Assembly (NCBI GenBank): GCA_947372155.1
Contig: CANBSM010000052.1
Coordinates: 1 to 7,502 of the forward strand
Direction: 5' to 3'
DNA from: Burkholderiaceae bacterium
GTDB lineage: Bacteria; Pseudomonadota; Gammaproteobacteria; Burkholderiales; Burkholderiaceae
Length of the DNA stretch: 7,502 nt
A program made the position numbers and the translations under genes. Positions within the stretch are counted from its first letter, which is position 1; each line of letters begins with the position of its first letter. Positions 4,891 to 7,502 of the stretch are shown here, one piece after another. A model generated the notes under the pieces. The model was not told the DNA's origin, searched no databases, and saw only the letters and a list, made by a program, of their open reading frames with translations.

Positions 4891-6444
4891 TCATGAAATA
4901 TCTTTAAAAACCGCCTGAACAACTTTCTCGCCAAAGATCTCAATAGCATTTCGACCTCTAGATTTAGCCTCATACATCGCCATATCGGCATTGTTCATTA
5001 AATCAGACTCATTTAATCCGTGATCGGGATATAAGGCCACGCCAATACTCGCACTTGTACTCACAGAGATGCCATCGGCTGTTATCGGCACCATGAGGGT
5101 GGATCGAATTTTTTCAGCAACCATCAGGGCATTCTTCTCATCACCAACACCCGGCAGGAGCACAATAAATTCATCTCCGCCTAGACGAGCCACAGTATCG
5201 GAGTCTCGTAAACAGGTTCGTATTCTTTCGGCAACCTGCATCAGGACTGCATCCCCCACGAGATGGCCGTAGACATCATTAATCGTTTTAAGATTATCTA
5301 AATCAATAAAAAGAAGCGCCAATTTAGTTTGGTTGCGCTTGCAATTGGCCAGGGAATAAGAAAGGCGGTCGGAGAATAAGGTTCTATTGGGCAGCCTGGT
5401 AAGAACATCATGATGCGCACGATATTGGTTCTCAGCATTACGCCGATAAGTCCTTAGCAGAAAATAGGTTCCAATAAATAAAATGATGATGCTCAAAATG
5501 GTAGCAATTAGACCGCCAGTCGCATTTTTATACCAGTTGGCTAAATACAAAGTCTCGGGGACTACGGCTCCGACAATGAATGGGTAACCAGTAACCTTTC
5601 TATAGGAAATCATGCGCTCGACTGGAGACGTATTTTGCCGAGTAAAGCCGGTCTTGGATGTAAAGATCACACCGTTACCGTCTGCTGCTGCGCCTAAAGA
5701 TTGCTCAATCAAGCTATTAGTATTGACACGACCTATTAGGTTTTCAACTAGTGGCCAACGAGTTAATAAGGTCTTGTCTTGGCGATACAGGGTTATCGCT
5801 GCACCATCGCCCAAATTAGCACCCAACCTCTCGTACAGAGAGGAAAAGACCTCTACAGAGACGCCCACCAAAATGATGCCCAAAAACTCATCATGCGCTC
5901 CATTGACGCGCCTGGCTAAATAAAAAACCCATTTACCGTTTCCCTTATTCTGGACGGGAGCACTATAGAAGGTCTCAAGATCATTGTGATTTTTCAAGTA
6001 GATAAAATAATCTCGATCCGCCAGATTAATTTCAGGCGCTGGGTAAGAGCGAGAAAAATTAAGCACTTTACCGTCATTGGCCACAAAAGTAGTGACATCT
6101 AAAATGGAATTCGATTTTGTCTTTTCCTTCAATAGTTCAAATTGATTTTTATTGGACGCGTACTTGCGATAGCTTTTCTCATCGTCAATTTTTTCCGCAT
6201 AAACCACATCATCAATGCTATTTAGAACCGTATTTGCTGCAAAAATAATTTGCGAAGTGTGCTCAGCCAATATTAATGTCAAGGTAGATAGCTGATCTGC
6301 ACGATCATCTGTTGTGTTACGGCGTAGCAAATAACCAGAAATTAGCGCATTAATGACGAAGATGATCGCCAAAATAATGGAAGCGCCCAAAATAAGGCGA
6401 GAGTTACGTCGAACATTAGAGCTGGGCTCAAAACTAATCGTCAT
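4891..6444 (-). CDS. Membrane-bound diguanylate cyclase with extracytoplasmic Cache-type sensor and GGDEF domain
   Basis: This 517-residue protein makes c-di-GMP from two GTP. Its first membrane helix is at about 17-40, followed by a ~265-residue extracytoplasmic region that resembles a double-Cache sensor (for example DRDYFIYLK at 143-151 and WVFYLARRV at 172-180). The second helix is at about 309-330. The cytoplasmic GGDEF domain (about 340-505) starts with HDVLTRLPNRTLF, has FIDLDNLKTIND (379-390) and an intact GGDEF at 422-426, and ends in the usual MAMYEAKSRGRN. The RxxD product-inhibition site is present (Arg413-Asp416, five residues before GGDEF), so feedback inhibition by c-di-GMP is expected. 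No EAL domain follows. The ATG at 6444 overlaps the HD-GYP stop as ATGA and has GGAGA six bases upstream (6455-6451). The ligand sensed is unknown; Cache domains commonly bind amino or organic acids. Confidence 0.93.
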   Translation of the reverse strand: MTISFEPSSNVRRNSRLILGASIILAIIFVINALISGYLLRRNTTDDRADQLSTLTLILAEHTSQIIFAANTVLNSIDDVVYAEKIDDEKSYRKYASNKNQFELLKEKTKSNSILDVTTFVANDGKVLNFSRSYPAPEINLADRDYFIYLKNHNDLETFYSAPVQNKGNGKWVFYLARRVNGAHDEFLGIILVGVSVEVFSSLYERLGANLGDGAAITLYRQDKTLLTRWPLVENLIGRVNTNSLIEQSLGAAADGNGVIFTSKTGFTRQNTSPVERMISYRKVTGYPFIVGAVVPETLYLANWYKNATGGLIATILSIIILFIGTYFLLRTYRRNAENQYRAHHDVLTRLPNRTLFSDRLSYSLANCKRNQTKLALLFIDLDNLKTINDVYGHLVGDAVLMQVAERIRTCLRDSDTVARLGGDEFIVLLPGVGDEKNALMVAEKIRSTLMVPITADGISVSTSASIGVALYPDHGLNESDLMNNADMAMYEAKSRGRNAIEIFGEKVVQAVFKDIS

Positions 6445-7490
6445 TTAGAATCTCCATATAGCTTGGAGATTTTCAAGAAATTGTCTTTTTCCAGAATAAA
6501 TGCTTCGACAATTTGCGGGTCAAAGCGAATTCCTTTTAGCCGAGTAATCTCCAAACAAGCCTCTTGATGGGACCACTGCTTTTTATAAACCCGCTCGTTG
6601 ACTAAGGCATCGTAGGTGTCTGCCAATGACATTAATCGCGCTGCCAATGGAATTTCCTCGCCCTTTAGGCCCAGCGGATAACCCGTGCCATCCCAATTCT
6701 CATGATGGCCGCCAGCAATATTAATTGCGGCATCCAAGACATGGGTATTCTTTGCATCTTTGAGTTTGGCAGCACTGAGAACATCTTTACCCAAATTGGC
6801 ATGGGTTTTCATCACTACCCACTCATCTTCAGTCAGTGAGCCCGGCTTATGCAGGATGGTATCCGGAATACCTACCTTCCCAATATCGTGCAATGGGGCA
6901 GCTTTAACAATGTTTTCTATTGACTTAAGGGTTAACTCATCTGTATATGCTCCAATTGACCGCAGCCTTTCTGCCAAAGCACGCACATAGTTTTTAGTTC
7001 GCAGAATGTGATTACCGGTTTCGTTATCTCGAACCATCGATAGCGCATTTAGGCTATTGAGCATTCCATCTTCAATGGCGTTCGAGCTCTTACGATATTC
7101 ATGCCAGAGTTTTTCCATATAGTAATTAGTAATTAATATACAAATCGTGACAATTGAGAGTATTGCAGCTATGCGCATTGCAAAAGCCAGGCCACCCTCT
7201 TGATACAAGGTTCCAGGGTGAGTCATTTCTTCAAGCGATAAAAGCGAGCGAATGATGCGAGCTCCAAGCTGGAAAAACTCAACCCCAATCATTAATTTAA
7301 TTTGATAAGCATTGTCTTTTTTTAATAGCTGACTTAAAGATACGATCTGCCAAATACAAAAGATACTGAGCACAACATTCATTAAATGAATGCGGTCTTG
7401 TGTTTCTCCAAAAAAGTGAAGATAGACGTAAATTAAGGAAGCGCTTACAAATAAGGCGAGAGCAACCAGCCTGCTCGACTTCATTGACAC
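6441..7490 (-). CDS. Membrane-anchored HD-GYP domain c-di-GMP phosphodiesterase
   Basis: This 349-residue protein has a hydrophobic N-terminal region with probable membrane helices at about 7-25, 34-54 and 103-122, and perhaps one at 63-83, that I cannot assign to a named sensor family. A short linker leads to a complete HD-GYP domain (about 138-345). Metal and catalytic positions of active trinuclear HD-GYP enzymes are all present: Glu157 and His161 (NETGNHILR), His201-Asp202 with Lys205 (HDIGKVGIPD), His230, His262-His263, and Asp291. The GYP signature is DGTGYP at 267-272. Such enzymes hydrolyse c-di-GMP to pGpG and GMP. The gene overlaps the cyclase gene by ATGA, making a phosphodiesterase/cyclase pair. 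The start is uncertain: GTG at 7490 has GGA five bases upstream, an ATG two codons later is also possible, and the frame stays open to the window edge, so a start outside the window cannot be excluded. Confidence 0.9.
   Translation of the reverse strand: MSMKSSRLVALALFVSASLIYVYLHFFGETQDRIHLMNVVLSIFCIWQIVSLSQLLKKDNAYQIKLMIGVEFFQLGARIIRSLLSLEEMTHPGTLYQEGGLAFAMRIAAILSIVTICILITNYYMEKLWHEYRKSSNAIEDGMLNSLNALSMVRDNETGNHILRTKNYVRALAERLRSIGAYTDELTLKSIENIVKAAPLHDIGKVGIPDTILHKPGSLTEDEWVVMKTHANLGKDVLSAAKLKDAKNTHVLDAAINIAGGHHENWDGTGYPLGLKGEEIPLAARLMSLADTYDALVNERVYKKQWSHQEACLEITRLKGIRFDPQIVEAFILEKDNFLKISKLYGDSK
6450..6470 (-). promoter_or_regulatory. Shine-Dalgarno of the cyclase gene inside a potential hairpin
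   Basis: In the - strand mRNA AUCUCC (6470-6465) and GGAGAU (6455-6450) are perfect complements around a nine-base loop. The second arm contains the GGAGA that serves the cyclase start at 6444. The hairpin sits in the last codons of the HD-GYP gene, so ribosomes finishing that gene would open it. This fits translational coupling. Whether the six-pair stem is stable enough is not known. Confidence 0.5.
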
Positions 7491-7502
7491 ACCGTTCCAA
7501 AC

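Noticed and set aside
5612..5923. Open frame of 103 codons on the + strand opposite the diguanylate cyclase gene
   Set aside because: It is antisense to the conserved sensor region of the cyclase and has no family features; it is a shadow frame.
7376..7392. Perfect 17-base palindrome CATTCATT-A-AATGAATG inside the HD-GYP gene
   Set aside because: It encodes an ordinary membrane-region stretch (about IHLMNV) and lies within the coding region. An 8-base-arm palindrome is not rare enough by chance in 7.5 kb of moderately AT-rich DNA to claim an operator.

Overview
The window looks like the chromosome of a free-living betaproteobacterium of the Burkholderiaceae, most plausibly Polynucleobacter or a close relative. 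The reasons are a Bug-type (TctC) tripartite tricarboxylate transporter receptor, moderate base composition (neither AT-rich nor the high GC of Burkholderia), and compact gene spacing. The genus is an inference from gene content and style, not from a marker gene. There are eight protein genes, almost no non-coding DNA (no gap longer than about 60 bases), and no RNA gene, CRISPR array or mobile element that I can see.

Layout. Bases 1-2065 (+ strand) hold the C-terminal half of a Bug-family periplasmic binding protein and, 22 bases later, a complete gamma-glutamyltransferase-family Ntn hydrolase without a signal peptide. Everything after that is on the - strand. In transcription order it is: a membrane-anchored HD-GYP c-di-GMP phosphodiesterase (7490-6441); a two-TM GGDEF diguanylate cyclase with an extracytoplasmic Cache-type sensor (6444-4891), overlapping the HD-GYP gene by ATGA; an exported SUMF1/FGE-fold protein (4863-4078); and a PIF1-like SF1B helicase (4074-2746). 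A MazEF-type toxin-antitoxin pair follows (antitoxin 2690-2400, toxin 2406-2074) and converges on the hydrolase gene with only 8 bases between the two stop codons.

How the genes work together. The HD-GYP and GGDEF proteins are opposing c-di-GMP enzymes that look translationally coupled, so the operon probably makes both the degrading and the synthesising enzyme for one signalling node. The SUMF-fold and helicase genes sit 27 and 3 bases downstream of their predecessors, so they are probably in the same transcript, but no functional link can be read from the sequence. The toxin-antitoxin pair has its own sigma70-like promoter just behind the helicase stop codon. A perfect 19-bp palindrome overlaps its -10 region and ends one base before the antitoxin ATG, which suggests autoregulation and a nearly leaderless mRNA.

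Nothing here is clearly a new biological system. The most unusual points are the leaderless, operator-covered TA promoter, the hairpin that covers the GGDEF gene's Shine-Dalgarno sequence, the SUMF-fold protein without the catalytic FGE cysteines, and the in-frame single-UAG junction between the SUMF-fold and helicase genes.
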